Shown: positions 56,344-64,000 of the stretch, piece by piece | Layout: every line of letters starts with the position of its first letter | Numbering within the stretch: the first letter of the stretch is position 1 | NCBI GenBank assembly: GCA_017305535.1 | Contig: JAFKKN010000001.1 | Location: 421,145-485,144, forward strand | Origin: Hyphomicrobiales bacterium | Lineage (GTDB): Bacteria > Pseudomonadota > Alphaproteobacteria > Rhizobiales > Xanthobacteraceae | Direction of reading: 5' to 3' | DNA: 64,000 nt | The notes under the pieces: model-generated | The model's database searches: none | The model's input: the letters and a program-made list of their open reading frames with translations, nothing else | What the model was told of the DNA's origin: nothing | Position numbers and translations under genes: made by a program

Positions 56344-57231
56344 ATGGCTGCTGTGACCCGCCCCCGCCTCGCCACCTTCACCGCCCAAGGCGCGATCCAA
56401 GGCGCAACCCGCTACGGCGCCGTGACCGACACCGGCATCGTCGATCTCTCGGCGCGCTTCGGCCAGACATGGCCAACGCTACGCGAAGTGATCGCGGACG
56501 GCGCGCTGATGAAACTCGCGGACGAGGCCGCCGGGCGTTCGCCCGACGTCGCGCTCGATGCCATCACCTGGCAGCCGCCGGTCCCCGCGCCGGAAAAGAT
56601 CATCTGCATCGGCGTCAACTATCCGGACCGCAACGCCGAATACAAGGACGGCAAGGACGCGCCGCCTTATCCCAGCATGTTCATGCGCACGCCGCGCTCC
56701 TTCGTCGGCCACGGCACACCGCTGGTGCGGCCGAAGGCGTCGCCGCAGCTCGATTACGAAGGCGAAGTGGTGATCGTGATCGGCAAACCCGGCCGCCACA
56801 TCACGGAGCGCGACGCGCTCGACCACATCGCCGCAATTACGCTGTGCAACGAAGGCACCATTCGCGATTGGGTGCGTCATGCCAAGTTCAACGTGACGCA
56901 GGGCAAGAACTTCGATTCCACCGGCAGCCTCGGCCCGTGGCTGGTGCCCTACACCGACGAGGCGCAGATCGCCGACATCGCACTCACCACACGCGTCAAT
57001 GGTGAGACGCGGCAGAGCGACCGCACCAAGCGGATGATCTTCAGCTTCCGCTATCTCATCAACTACATCTCGACCTTCACCACGCTGGCGCCGGGCGATG
57101 TCATCATCACCGGCACGCCGACCGGCGCCGGCGCCCGCTTCGACCCGCCGCGCTACCTCAAGCCCGGCGACGTGATCGAGGTGGAAGCCGACGGGATCGG
57201 CATTCTGCGTAATGGCGTGGTGGACGAGTAG
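56344..57231 (+). CDS. Fumarylacetoacetate hydrolase family protein (HpaG-type single domain)
   Basis: FAH-fold enzyme of 295 residues. Metal-binding residues lie in LDYEGEVVIVIGKPGRHI and in FDSTGSLGPWLVPYTDEAQIADI. ICIGVNYPDRNAEYKDG and GDVIITGTPTGAGARF are standard. In this operon it would do the decarboxylase or isomerase steps after ring cleavage; the E. coli HpaG has two such domains, whereas this is one, so the assignment to a particular step is open. It begins four bases after hpaD. A repeat block follows. Confidence 0.9.
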   Translation: MAAVTRPRLATFTAQGAIQGATRYGAVTDTGIVDLSARFGQTWPTLREVIADGALMKLADEAAGRSPDVALDAITWQPPVPAPEKIICIGVNYPDRNAEYKDGKDAPPYPSMFMRTPRSFVGHGTPLVRPKASPQLDYEGEVVIVIGKPGRHITERDALDHIAAITLCNEGTIRDWVRHAKFNVTQGKNFDSTGSLGPWLVPYTDEAQIADIALTTRVNGETRQSDRTKRMIFSFRYLINYISTFTTLAPGDVIITGTPTGAGARFDPPRYLKPGDVIEVEADGIGILRNGVVDE

Positions 57232-57272
57232 CGTCGGAACGACGACCACAAGTTCCGACAGAAGCGGCAACG

Positions 57273-57484
57273 CGTCATGGCCGGGCTTTTCCCGGCCATC
57301 CACGTCTTACCTCTGTAAACAAGAAAGACGTGGATGCCCGGCACAAGGCCGGGCATGACGGATAGGTGTTTCCGTTAAAAGCAAAATTGCGTTGTAATCC
57401 GTCATTCAGAGCGAAACGAAGCAATCCGGAAAGCCAAAAAGCACGGGCTGGATTGCTTCGTCGCTTATGCTCCTCGCAATGACG
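57273..57484. repeat. Family B repeat (57273-57360) and family C repeat (57402-57484)
   Basis: The first is a complete double palindrome, cgtcatggccgggc...cccggccatccacgtctt to aagacgtggatgcccgg...ccgggcatgacg, closely resembling 36834-36919. The second has inverted arms cgaagcaatcc (57417-57427) and ggattgcttcg (57450-57460) and ends in ttcgtcgcttatgctcctcg, shared with 1557-1584. Together they fill the 265-base gap between convergent genes. Confidence 0.82.
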
Positions 57485-57496
57485 GAAACCGTCGCC

Positions 57497-58717
57497 TCAC
57501 GTCGGCGGCGGATCGAGACGGGTGCAGCCGCCCTCGCTGATCGGCCGCATGATGTCCTCGGCCTTGATGCTACCCTTGACGGTGAGCAGGTCCCACTCGC
57601 TCTTGACGTCCTTCGGGCCCTTGGCTTCCACCAGCAACATGTCGTTCATCAGCCGGCCGTCGGCACGAATGCGTGCACCCGGTGCGAAGAAGTCATTCAC
57701 CGGCGTGGCCTTCATCTTGCGCATCACGGTGAGGCCATCGTTATCGTTGGCCGCTTCCACCGCGCGCAGATAATGCAGTACCGCGCTGTAGACGCCGGCC
57801 TGCGCGTGGGTCGGCATCTTGCCGCCGTGCTTGGCGGCGAAACGCTTGGCGAAAGCACGGCTGGCATCGTTGTGATCCCAATAGTAGCCCGAGAGATACT
57901 GCACGCCTTGCATCGCCTCCGGCCCGAGCGAATGCACCGAGGTGAGATAATAGATCAGCACCGCCAGCTTCTGCTTGCCCTCACCGATCTGGAATTCACG
58001 CGCCTGCTTGATGTTGGTGACGGTGTCACCCGACGCATTGGCAAGCGCGATGATCTTCGCGCCGGAAGCCTGCGCCTGGAGCAGGAACGACGAGAAGTCC
58101 ATGGTGCCGACCGGATGCTTCACCGAACCCAGCACCTTGCCGCCCGCCGCCGTCACCACCTTCGAGACTTCCGCCTGCATGGCGATGCCGAACGCGTAAT
58201 CCGCGGTGATGAAGAACCAGGTGTCGCCGCCCTGCCGCACGATCGACTTCGCGACGCCCTGCGCCAGCGAATAAGTATCGTAGAGCCACATCGCGCCGGT
58301 CGGCGAGCACGCCTTGCCGAACACGTCTGCGGTGGCAGAGCCGACATGCACAACGATCTTGCCGCGCTCGCGCGCGAGATCCTGCACCGCGAGCGAGATC
58401 GACGAATTGCCGATATCGAAGATCGCGCTCACATCCTGCTGATCGTAGAGATTGCGCGCGAGGTTGACACCGATATCGGTCTTGTTCTGATGGTCGGGCG
58501 CGAGCAGCACCACCGGCTGTCCCCGCACCTTGCCGCCGACATCCTCGATGGCGAGTTGCGCCGCCGCCACGCTGCCGACGCCGCCGGCGTCAGAAAACAC
58601 CGAACTCTTGTCGTTGAGCACGGCGATGTTCAGCGGCTTGGTGATCGGCTCCGCCGACACATGCGTTACTAACCCCAAAGCGAAAAGCGCAACAGCGATA
58701 CCAGTCCCGGGCTTCAT
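57497..58717 (-). CDS. ABC transporter substrate-binding protein, branched-chain amino acid (LivJ) type
   Basis: Periplasmic type I solute-binding protein of 406 residues. A signal peptide (MKPGTGIAVALFALGLVTHVSA) is followed by KPLNIAVLNDKSSVFSDAGGVGSVAAAQLAIEDVGG, typical of the LivJ/Peripla_BP_6 family, then TADYAFGIAMQAEVSKVV and VYSAVLHYLRAVEA. GAGGAAAG precedes the ATG at 58717. No permease or ATPase of this system is adjacent, so it is an orphan or serves a system elsewhere. Ligands of relatives range from amino acids to aromatic acids and amides. Confidence 0.9.
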   Translation of the reverse strand: MKPGTGIAVALFALGLVTHVSAEPITKPLNIAVLNDKSSVFSDAGGVGSVAAAQLAIEDVGGKVRGQPVVLLAPDHQNKTDIGVNLARNLYDQQDVSAIFDIGNSSISLAVQDLARERGKIVVHVGSATADVFGKACSPTGAMWLYDTYSLAQGVAKSIVRQGGDTWFFITADYAFGIAMQAEVSKVVTAAGGKVLGSVKHPVGTMDFSSFLLQAQASGAKIIALANASGDTVTNIKQAREFQIGEGKQKLAVLIYYLTSVHSLGPEAMQGVQYLSGYYWDHNDASRAFAKRFAAKHGGKMPTHAQAGVYSAVLHYLRAVEAANDNDGLTVMRKMKATPVNDFFAPGARIRADGRLMNDMLLVEAKGPKDVKSEWDLLTVKGSIKAEDIMRPISEGGCTRLDPPPT

Positions 58718-58837
58718 TCTTTCCTCACGCGATTTTGCGATGGCGTGAAGTCTATTGAACGATCCAAATCCTGGCTACTGCGCACGCGCATGTCTGTGCA
58801 GCAATGCACAGGCTACGATGCCACCTTATCGATGCGT

Positions 58838-59491
58838 TTATGCCGTCTTACGAAATGTCAGGTTGATGCGTTGACGTTTGAGCAACGGATGCTCGCCCTC
58901 CGCCAGCGGCGCGACGCCATGATAGAACAGGCGCGACGGCCCGCCCCACACCACGACATCGCCATGGGTCAAACGATAACGTTGCGTCTTGTCGCTGCGC
59001 TTCAAACCGCCGAAGAGAAACGTCGCCGGCAATCCCAGCGACACCGAAACGATAGGCGCAGAAAAATCCGTCTCGTCCTTGTCCTGATGCAACGACATCT
59101 TCGCGCCCGGCACGTAGCGGTTGATCAAACACGCGTCCGGCGCGAAATCCTTGAAGCCGCCTGCCTCCGCCGCATCGCGCGCAAGCGCTGACAGCACCGG
59201 CGGCATCGCCGGCCACGGCTTGCCGCTCTCCGGATCGCCCGCGTCATAGCGATAGCCGCGCCGGTCCGTCACCCAGCCGACCTTACCGCAATTAGTCATC
59301 GCCACCGACATGGTGAAGCCGCCCGGCGTCACCATGTGGCGAAACGGTGCGGCGGCGATCACTTCGCGCAACGCCGCAAGCAGTTCGTCCTGCCGCGCCA
59401 GCACGAAGCCGCGCAGCAGCACGGCGCCTTCCGCCATGGTCTCACGCGATGGCTGCGCCTCCGTTACGCCCGCGAACAGATCGCCGGTCAC
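58838..59491 (-). CDS. alkB: Alpha-ketoglutarate-dependent dioxygenase AlkB
   Basis: DNA and RNA repair enzyme of 217 residues that removes methyl groups from 1-methyladenine and 3-methylcytosine. Signature pieces: PFRHMVTPGGFTMSVAMTNCG (substrate loop), GAKMSLHQDKDETDF with the iron ligands His and Asp, SLGLPATFLFGGLKRSDK, and GDVVVWGGPSRLFYHGVAPL with the second His, then INLTFRKTA with the oxoglutarate-binding Arg. It lies 21 bases downstream of another 2OG-Fe(II) oxygenase on the same strand, so the two are probably cotranscribed. It is not next to ada. Confidence 0.95.
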   Translation of the reverse strand: MTGDLFAGVTEAQPSRETMAEGAVLLRGFVLARQDELLAALREVIAAAPFRHMVTPGGFTMSVAMTNCGKVGWVTDRRGYRYDAGDPESGKPWPAMPPVLSALARDAAEAGGFKDFAPDACLINRYVPGAKMSLHQDKDETDFSAPIVSVSLGLPATFLFGGLKRSDKTQRYRLTHGDVVVWGGPSRLFYHGVAPLAEGEHPLLKRQRINLTFRKTA

Positions 59492-59512
59492 GTCTTCACG
59501 TCTCCGCGTTTC

Positions 59513-60247
59513 TCACTTTGCATCGTGGAAAATGATTCCGACGGTATGACGGCGGCCGGAGCGCAGCCGGCTGACGCCGTGCCGCAGGTTGACACGATAC
59601 GAGCCGCGCGTGCCTTGCACCGGCCGGTGATGCACGGCGAACACCACGGCATCGCCTTGCGTCAACGGCACCACCTCGGCGCGCGACTGCATGCGCGGCC
59701 GCTGTTCGGTGAGCACGAATTCGCCGCCGGTGAAATCGCGTCCCGGCTCCGACAGCAGCACCGCCACCTGCAACGGAAACACATGCTCGCCGTAGAGATC
59801 CTGATGCAGGCAGTTGTAGTCGTCGGTGACGTATTGCAGCAGCAACGGCGTCGGCCGGGTCTGCCCCGCGTCGTGGCAGCGCGCGAGAAATTCGTCGTGG
59901 CTCGCCGGATAGCGCACGTCGATGCCCATGGTCGCGTTCCAGCGATTGGCGATTTGCGACAGCGGCGCGTAAAGCGCGGGCCGCAGATGCGCGATCGGCT
60001 CCGGCAGCGGATAGCTGAAATACTTGTATTCGCCGCGCCCGAAGCCGTGCCGTGCCATCACGATGCGACTGCGGAAGCGTGTGTCATCCGGATAAAGCGC
60101 GGCGAGATCGGCGCATTGCTGCGGCGTCAGCAACTTCTCGATCACCGCGCAGCCGCGTGCATCGAGATCGTCGCTGACGCGTTGCCAGTCGATGGTCTCG
60201 ACCGCCGGCGGCGGATCGATCAGGCGGGCGGTGCGGGCGCTTTGCAT
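59513..60247 (-). CDS. 2OG-Fe(II) oxygenase (prolyl-hydroxylase-like)
   Basis: A 244-residue non-haem iron oxygenase, different from AlkB. The HxD pair is in YNCLHQDLYGEHVFPLQ, and the second His in VFAVHHRPVQGTRGSYRVNLRHGVSRL, with the oxoglutarate Arg in SYRVN. The N-terminal half (CAVIEKLLTPQQCADLAALYPDD) is the usual helical lead. ATG 60247 is set by GGAGG seven bases upstream; an ATG nearer to that site is too close. It precedes alkB by 21 bases. Such pairs are seen in proteobacteria, where the partner's substrate is unknown; a role in nucleic-acid or protein hydroxylation is inference. Confidence 0.88.
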   Translation of the reverse strand: MQSARTARLIDPPPAVETIDWQRVSDDLDARGCAVIEKLLTPQQCADLAALYPDDTRFRSRIVMARHGFGRGEYKYFSYPLPEPIAHLRPALYAPLSQIANRWNATMGIDVRYPASHDEFLARCHDAGQTRPTPLLLQYVTDDYNCLHQDLYGEHVFPLQVAVLLSEPGRDFTGGEFVLTEQRPRMQSRAEVVPLTQGDAVVFAVHHRPVQGTRGSYRVNLRHGVSRLRSGRRHTVGIIFHDAK

Positions 60248-60316
60248 GTCATGGCCTCCGAAAACAGACACCAGATGATATGCGCACCGGCCCGCGCCGC
60301 CGCCACCCGTTTCCCG

Positions 60317-61672
60317 TCAGCCGCGCACGGCGGATTCGATGCCGGCGGCGAGTTCGAAGATGCGGCGATCCGCGCCGCCGGACGCCGCCAGCATCAGCCC
60401 GACCGGCGCCTCGCCCTCGCGATGAATCGGCAGCGAAATAGCGCAGCCGTCGATGGTGTTGATCAGCGTGCAATTGCGCAGCGAGAGCACGTTGGCTTTC
60501 GCGTAGGCGTCGTCGTCCTTTTCGAGGTCCGCGATGCGCGGCGGCGTGATGGCGACGGTCGGCATCACCAGCGCGTCATACGGCGCGATGCGCGCATCGA
60601 AGCCGTCGATCATGGCGCGACGATGCTTGAGCAGATCGACATAGTCCGCCGCGCTCTGGCCCTCGCCGCGACGGATGCGGCTGATGACACGCGGATCGTA
60701 ATCGGCCCCGCGACGCGCGATCAACGCGCGATGCCAGGCCCAGGCTTCCGCGCCGGAGAAACCGCCCTTGGCGTTGAGCACAGCGACCTCGGCGAATTCC
60801 GGCACCGCGATGCGCTCGATCACCGCGCCCTGCTGCGCGAGTTTCGCCACCGCGCGCTCGAACGCCTGTGCGACGTCATCGGCAATTTCGTCAAACGCCA
60901 CCGTGGTCGGGATCGCGAGCCGCATGCCCTTGATCGGGCGCGGCGTTACCGGCTTGATCGGTTCGTCGGCATGAACGGCATCGAGCGTCACGCAACAGGC
61001 GACGCTGCGCGCCAACGGTCCATAGCCGTCGAGCGTGAACGACAGCGGCACGCCGCCATCGAGCGGAATGCGCCGCGCGGTCGGCTTGTAGCCGACGATA
61101 CCGCAATAGGCCGCCGGAATGCGGCACGAGCCGCCGGTGTCGGTGCCGAGCGCGCCATGCGCCATGCCGTCCGTCACCGACACCGCCGCACCGGAGGACG
61201 AGCCGCCGGGCACATGGCCGACGTCGCGCCGCCACGGGCTTTTCGGCGTGCCGTAATGCGGATTGAGGCCGAGGCCCGAATAGGCGAACTCCACCATGTT
61301 GCTGCGACCGATCAGCACGAAGCCGGCCCGGCGCAGCCGCGCCACCACCGGCGCATCGGCGGCGGCCGACGGCGTATCGTCGAGCGCCCTGGAGCCGGCG
61401 CGGGTCTGCTGCCCCTTGATGTCGAACAGGTCCTTGATCGACACCGGAATGCCGGCGAAGCGTGACGGCGCGGCGTTGGCCTTGCGCAATTTGTCCATGG
61501 CGTCGGCGGCGGCCTTCGCGCCCTCGGCATCGACGCGAATGAAGGTCCGCGCGCCCTCGCCGTTTGTGTCCGCGATTTTGGTGAGGCAATCCTCCACCAG
61601 CGCGCGCGCCGTGGTGCGCCCGGCTTTGAGATCGGCGGCAAGGGAATCGAGGGTCGGAGTGTTCAACATCAT
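60317..61672 (-). CDS. Amidase (amidase-signature family)
   Basis: Amidase of 451 residues. The triad is recognisable: Lys in FAGIPVSIKDLFDIKG, Ser in GGSSSGAAVSV and the nucleophile Ser in GTDTGGSCRIPAAYCG. The tail GEAPVGLMLAASGGADRRIFELAAGIE is typical of the family. Start at 61672 or 61669 (tandem ATGs); the frame stays open to 61780 but falls into the next gene. It belongs to a same-strand run with the AtuA C-terminal protein, a DUF1446 protein and a further amidase, and it precedes the 2OG/alkB pair by 69 bases. Confidence 0.92.
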   Translation of the reverse strand: MMLNTPTLDSLAADLKAGRTTARALVEDCLTKIADTNGEGARTFIRVDAEGAKAAADAMDKLRKANAAPSRFAGIPVSIKDLFDIKGQQTRAGSRALDDTPSAAADAPVVARLRRAGFVLIGRSNMVEFAYSGLGLNPHYGTPKSPWRRDVGHVPGGSSSGAAVSVTDGMAHGALGTDTGGSCRIPAAYCGIVGYKPTARRIPLDGGVPLSFTLDGYGPLARSVACCVTLDAVHADEPIKPVTPRPIKGMRLAIPTTVAFDEIADDVAQAFERAVAKLAQQGAVIERIAVPEFAEVAVLNAKGGFSGAEAWAWHRALIARRGADYDPRVISRIRRGEGQSAADYVDLLKHRRAMIDGFDARIAPYDALVMPTVAITPPRIADLEKDDDAYAKANVLSLRNCTLINTIDGCAISLPIHREGEAPVGLMLAASGGADRRIFELAAGIESAVRG

Positions 61673-61697
61673 GCAAACTCGCTGAGAGAAGAATATT

Positions 61698-62033
61698 CTA
61701 GGCCGCGCCGCGATCATGATCCGGCGGCAGCTCGATTTCCAGATCGAGTAGCGCAGAACTGAGCGATTTGCCATGCGCATCGAGCGCCAGCGACCGCGTC
61801 ACGCCGCCACCCAGCGCCTGATCCAGCACGAAATTCAGCGCGGCGATGTTGGGCAGCTCGTAGCGCACCACCTCGCCGAACACGATGCCGTCGAAATGCG
61901 CCTTAACGCGCGCGGACGTCACCTGCGCGCAGAGCAAGGGATAATGCCGCGCGTCGAAAGCGATCACCGAGATGTTGGAAATGTTGCCCTTGTCGCCGGT
62001 GCGGGAATGGGCAATGTCGCGCAGCTTCGCCAT
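61698..62033 (-). CDS. AtuA-related C-terminal domain protein
   Basis: A 111-residue protein equal to the C-terminal domain of AtuA, the acyclic-terpene-utilisation protein: LRDIAHSRTGDKGNISNISVIAFDARHYPLL, then VVRYELPNIAALNFVLDQALGGG. The ATG at 62033 directly follows the TGA of the DUF1446 gene (62036-62034), in the same frame, so the pair could be read as one AtuA-like chain with a single stop between. It is followed by an amidase gene. The function of the isolated domain is unknown. Confidence 0.88.
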   Translation of the reverse strand: MAKLRDIAHSRTGDKGNISNISVIAFDARHYPLLCAQVTSARVKAHFDGIVFGEVVRYELPNIAALNFVLDQALGGGVTRSLALDAHGKSLSSALLDLEIELPPDHDRGAA

Positions 62034-63371
62034 TCACGCCTCCACGAAACGGACTTGCGGCGCGACCAGGTCGCGCGGCAGCAGCACCGAGGCGACCGCG
62101 ACGATATCGCGCGCCGACTTGAACGCGCCGCCGCCGCCCGCCGGGCCATTGGTATAAAGCGTCTCGACCTCGTCGCCGATCCGCACCGCTTCCGAAAGCG
62201 TATCGGTGCGGCCGGCGACGCGCACGCGCACCTCGTAAGGCGCGCCGGCTTGCGAGAGGCGTTCGCCGTGCAGCGCGTCGATGCCGATCAGGTCGAAGCG
62301 CCATTCGCTGGCCTCGACGTGAGTAAGTTTCAACCGTTCGCGCACGATCTCCAAGGCTAATCGCGCGCGGGCTTCCGCGCCGGGCCCGGCATAGGACATC
62401 TGCCCCTCACCGATGTAACCGTCGACATAGCCGACCGAGATTTTCAGCGTGTCGGGGCGTGGCCGGCCGCGCCCGCCCGAGACGCTCACGCGATCCGGGC
62501 CGATCTGCTCGACCGCGACCTGCGAGAAATCCGCGACCACATCCGGCTGCATGTAGCGTGAAGGATCGTGCACCTCGTACAGCAACTGCTCCTTGCAGGT
62601 GCGCACTGAGACTTCGCCGCCGGAGCCCGCGACCTTGGTGATGACGAGGCCGCCGTCCTCGCTCACCTCCCCGATGGGAAAACCGAGCCGCGCCAGCCCC
62701 GCGACATCCTTGAATCCGGGATCGGCGAAATAGCCGCCGGTCACCTGCCCGGCGCATTCCAGCAGATGCCCGGCGACGGTGCCGCGCCCCAGCAGATTCC
62801 AGTCGTCCATCGGCCAACCGAATGCATCGACCATCGGCGCGAGAAACAACGCCGGATCGGAAGCGCGGCCGGTGATGACGATATCAGCCCCCGCCTTCAG
62901 CGCCGCCGCCATCGGCTCCGCGCCGAGATAGGCATTGGCGGAAACGATGCGGTTGCCCAGCATCTTCAAGGTGCCGTCGATCTCGATCAGCGGCAGATCG
63001 TGCTGCTTGCAGGCCTCCAGCACATCGTCGCCCATCACCGCGGCGATCTTCAATCGCGACAGCCCGAGCGACGCCGCGATCTGCGCCGTCTTGCGCGCCG
63101 CCGCCCACGGATTGGCCGCGCCCATGTTGGTGACGATCTTGATGCCGTTCGCGGCGGATGCCGGCAGCACCGCGCGCATCCGCGCTTCCAGCAGCGGATC
63201 AAAACCGTCGTCGGGATTTTTCAGCCGCGCGCGTTGCGCCAGCGCCACGGTGCGCTCGCCGAGGCATTCGAACACCAGATACTGGATATCGCCCTTCTCC
63301 GCGAGTTCGATCGCGGGCTCGATGCGATCGCCGGAATAGCCCGCGCCGGAACCAATCCTGATGGTCCGCAT
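62034..63371 (-). CDS. DUF1446 (AtuA N-terminal-like) protein
   Basis: A 445-residue soluble protein of the DUF1446 family, the main part of AtuA. Recognisable: IRIGSGAGYSGDRIEPAIELAEKGD, DYLVFECLGERTVALAQ-type strand, GRASDPALFLAPMVDAFGW, GHLLECAGQVTGGYFADPG and GGRGRPRPDTLKISVGY. In Pseudomonas, AtuA is needed for citronellol-type terpene use, but its reaction is not known. Here the acyl-CoA carboxylase genes of the atu cluster are absent, and the neighbours are two amidases, so a different substrate is likely. In-frame TGA then ATG leads into the AtuA C-terminal gene. Confidence 0.88.
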   Translation of the reverse strand: MRTIRIGSGAGYSGDRIEPAIELAEKGDIQYLVFECLGERTVALAQRARLKNPDDGFDPLLEARMRAVLPASAANGIKIVTNMGAANPWAAARKTAQIAASLGLSRLKIAAVMGDDVLEACKQHDLPLIEIDGTLKMLGNRIVSANAYLGAEPMAAALKAGADIVITGRASDPALFLAPMVDAFGWPMDDWNLLGRGTVAGHLLECAGQVTGGYFADPGFKDVAGLARLGFPIGEVSEDGGLVITKVAGSGGEVSVRTCKEQLLYEVHDPSRYMQPDVVADFSQVAVEQIGPDRVSVSGGRGRPRPDTLKISVGYVDGYIGEGQMSYAGPGAEARARLALEIVRERLKLTHVEASEWRFDLIGIDALHGERLSQAGAPYEVRVRVAGRTDTLSEAVRIGDEVETLYTNGPAGGGGAFKSARDIVAVASVLLPRDLVAPQVRFVEA

Positions 63372-63380
63372 CGCTCTCCC

Positions 63381-64000
63381 CTACGCGATGCCGTCGAGCG
63401 ACGGCGCGCGGCGGTGCCAGTCGGTGACGGTCTGATAGGCGCGGCCAATGCGCAGCGCCATCGCCTCCGCGTTGGCGGCGCAGACGATGTGCAGCGAGGT
63501 CGGCAGACCCGCCGACGAAAAGCCGTTCGGCACCGCCAGCGCGCAGCGGCCGAGGAAGTTGGCCATGCGGGTGAAGTGCGACGGCACGACGTTATGCTGC
63601 TCAGCGGTGGCGGTGGGATGCGCGGTCATCGGCGTGGTCGGCGTCAGCAGCGCATCGACATCGGCGAGCGCGACATCGGCGGCAGCGCTCATCGCCTCGC
63701 GCTTGCGCAGCAATCGCAGATAGTCAGTCACCGTCATGGTGCGGGCCACCGCGAAGCGTGCACGCACGGCCTCATCCACCGGCGCAGCGGGATCGTCGAT
63801 GATCTCTTTCAGGAACGAATAGCCTTCCGCCGCGATCAGGCGGCCGGTGAGAGCGCCGAAATCCTTGATGCGGAACGGCAGCACGACGTCGACAATCTCC
63901 GCGCCCATGTCGGCCAATTGCGCCAGCGACGCGTCGTAAGCGGCGAGCACCGCCGGTTCGCAGACGTCGCGTTCGTTGTCGGGCATCCGCGCCAGCCGCA
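63381..64000 (-). CDS. Amidase (5' end outside window)
   Basis: The C-terminal part, about 206 visible residues, of an amidase-signature enzyme that continues past 64000; the frame is open to the last base (LRLARMPDNERDVCEPAVLAAYDAS). Typical C-terminal elements are ALLTPTTPMTAHPTA, FTRMANFLGRCALAVPNGFSSAGLPTSLHIVC and the final helix MALRIGRAYQTVTDWH. The catalytic residues lie outside the window. It ends nine bases before the DUF1446 gene starts on the same strand, so it is probably in the same operon. Confidence 0.85.
   Translation of the reverse strand, partial: RLARMPDNERDVCEPAVLAAYDASLAQLADMGAEIVDVVLPFRIKDFGALTGRLIAAEGYSFLKEIIDDPAAPVDEAVRARFAVARTMTVTDYLRLLRKREAMSAAADVALADVDALLTPTTPMTAHPTATAEQHNVVPSHFTRMANFLGRCALAVPNGFSSAGLPTSLHIVCAANAEAMALRIGRAYQTVTDWHRRAPSLDGIA

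Noticed and set aside
59336-61465. Open frame of about 709 codons on the + strand
   Set aside because: It crosses the antisense of three real genes (alkB, 2OG oxygenase, amidase) and has the Arg/His/Asp-rich composition of a shadow frame.

Overview
The window is a GC-rich, gene-dense chromosomal segment from an alphaproteobacterium, most likely of the Bradyrhizobiaceae/Nitrobacteraceae (Bradyrhizobium, Rhodopseudomonas, Afipia or a near relative). This rests on three things: a hopanoid locus with hpnC-D-E-shc-G, hpnH, hpnN, hpnO and the C-2 methylase hpnP; a CIRCE-controlled groESL pair; and dispersed palindromic intergenic repeats of a kind I associate with this group. I saw no phage, insertion sequence, CRISPR array or rRNA. 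One tRNA, tRNA-Leu(UAA), is present.

Layout. 1-11014: the end of a fused peptide-type ABC ATPase, an M81 metallopeptidase, a secreted L,D-transpeptidase, a lysoplasmalogenase-like membrane protein, tRNA-Leu, a small Gly/Tyr-rich exported protein, then an M20 amidohydrolase translationally coupled to an amidase, a crotonase and an acyltransferase-3. 11035-20316: small-molecule and redox genes (quinone reductase, DsbA-type isomerase, GST, MetE-like protein, xanthine phosphoribosyltransferase, CinA-type domain, SDR, MFS exporter), a cupin with a histone-H1-like lysine/alanine tail, and usg. 20537-22850: CIRCE, groES, an intergenic repeat, groEL and a terminator. 22911-29358: membrane proteins, a small cationic exported protein, two glycosyltransferases, a DUF72 protein and bcsS.

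29382-48698 is the hopanoid region. HpnC, HpnD and HpnE (42770 to 39818, overlapping genes) make squalene from farnesyl diphosphate. Shc cyclises it to hopene. HpnH adds adenosine, HpnG removes adenine, HpnO aminates the side chain, HpnN moves hopanoids to the outer membrane, and HpnP adds the C-2 methyl. IspH, in tandem with hpnH, supplies isoprenoid precursors. A second RND/MMPL transporter, a DUF2147 secreted protein and two small exported proteins lie among these genes and are the best candidates for unstudied partners.

48896-57231 is catabolic: an altronate-dehydratase-like enzyme, an MFS carrier, an HpcH/HpaI aldolase, an Ldh-family dehydrogenase, and a MarR/HpaR regulator divergent from hpaF-hpaD-FAH hydrolase (homoprotocatechuate meta-cleavage, incomplete here). 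57497-64000 holds an ABC substrate-binding protein, an AlkB/2OG-oxygenase pair, and an amidase / AtuA-C / DUF1446 / amidase group that runs off the window. The DUF1446 gene and its AtuA C-terminal partner are in the same frame, separated by a single TGA.

All assignments come from reading motifs by eye. No database search was run.
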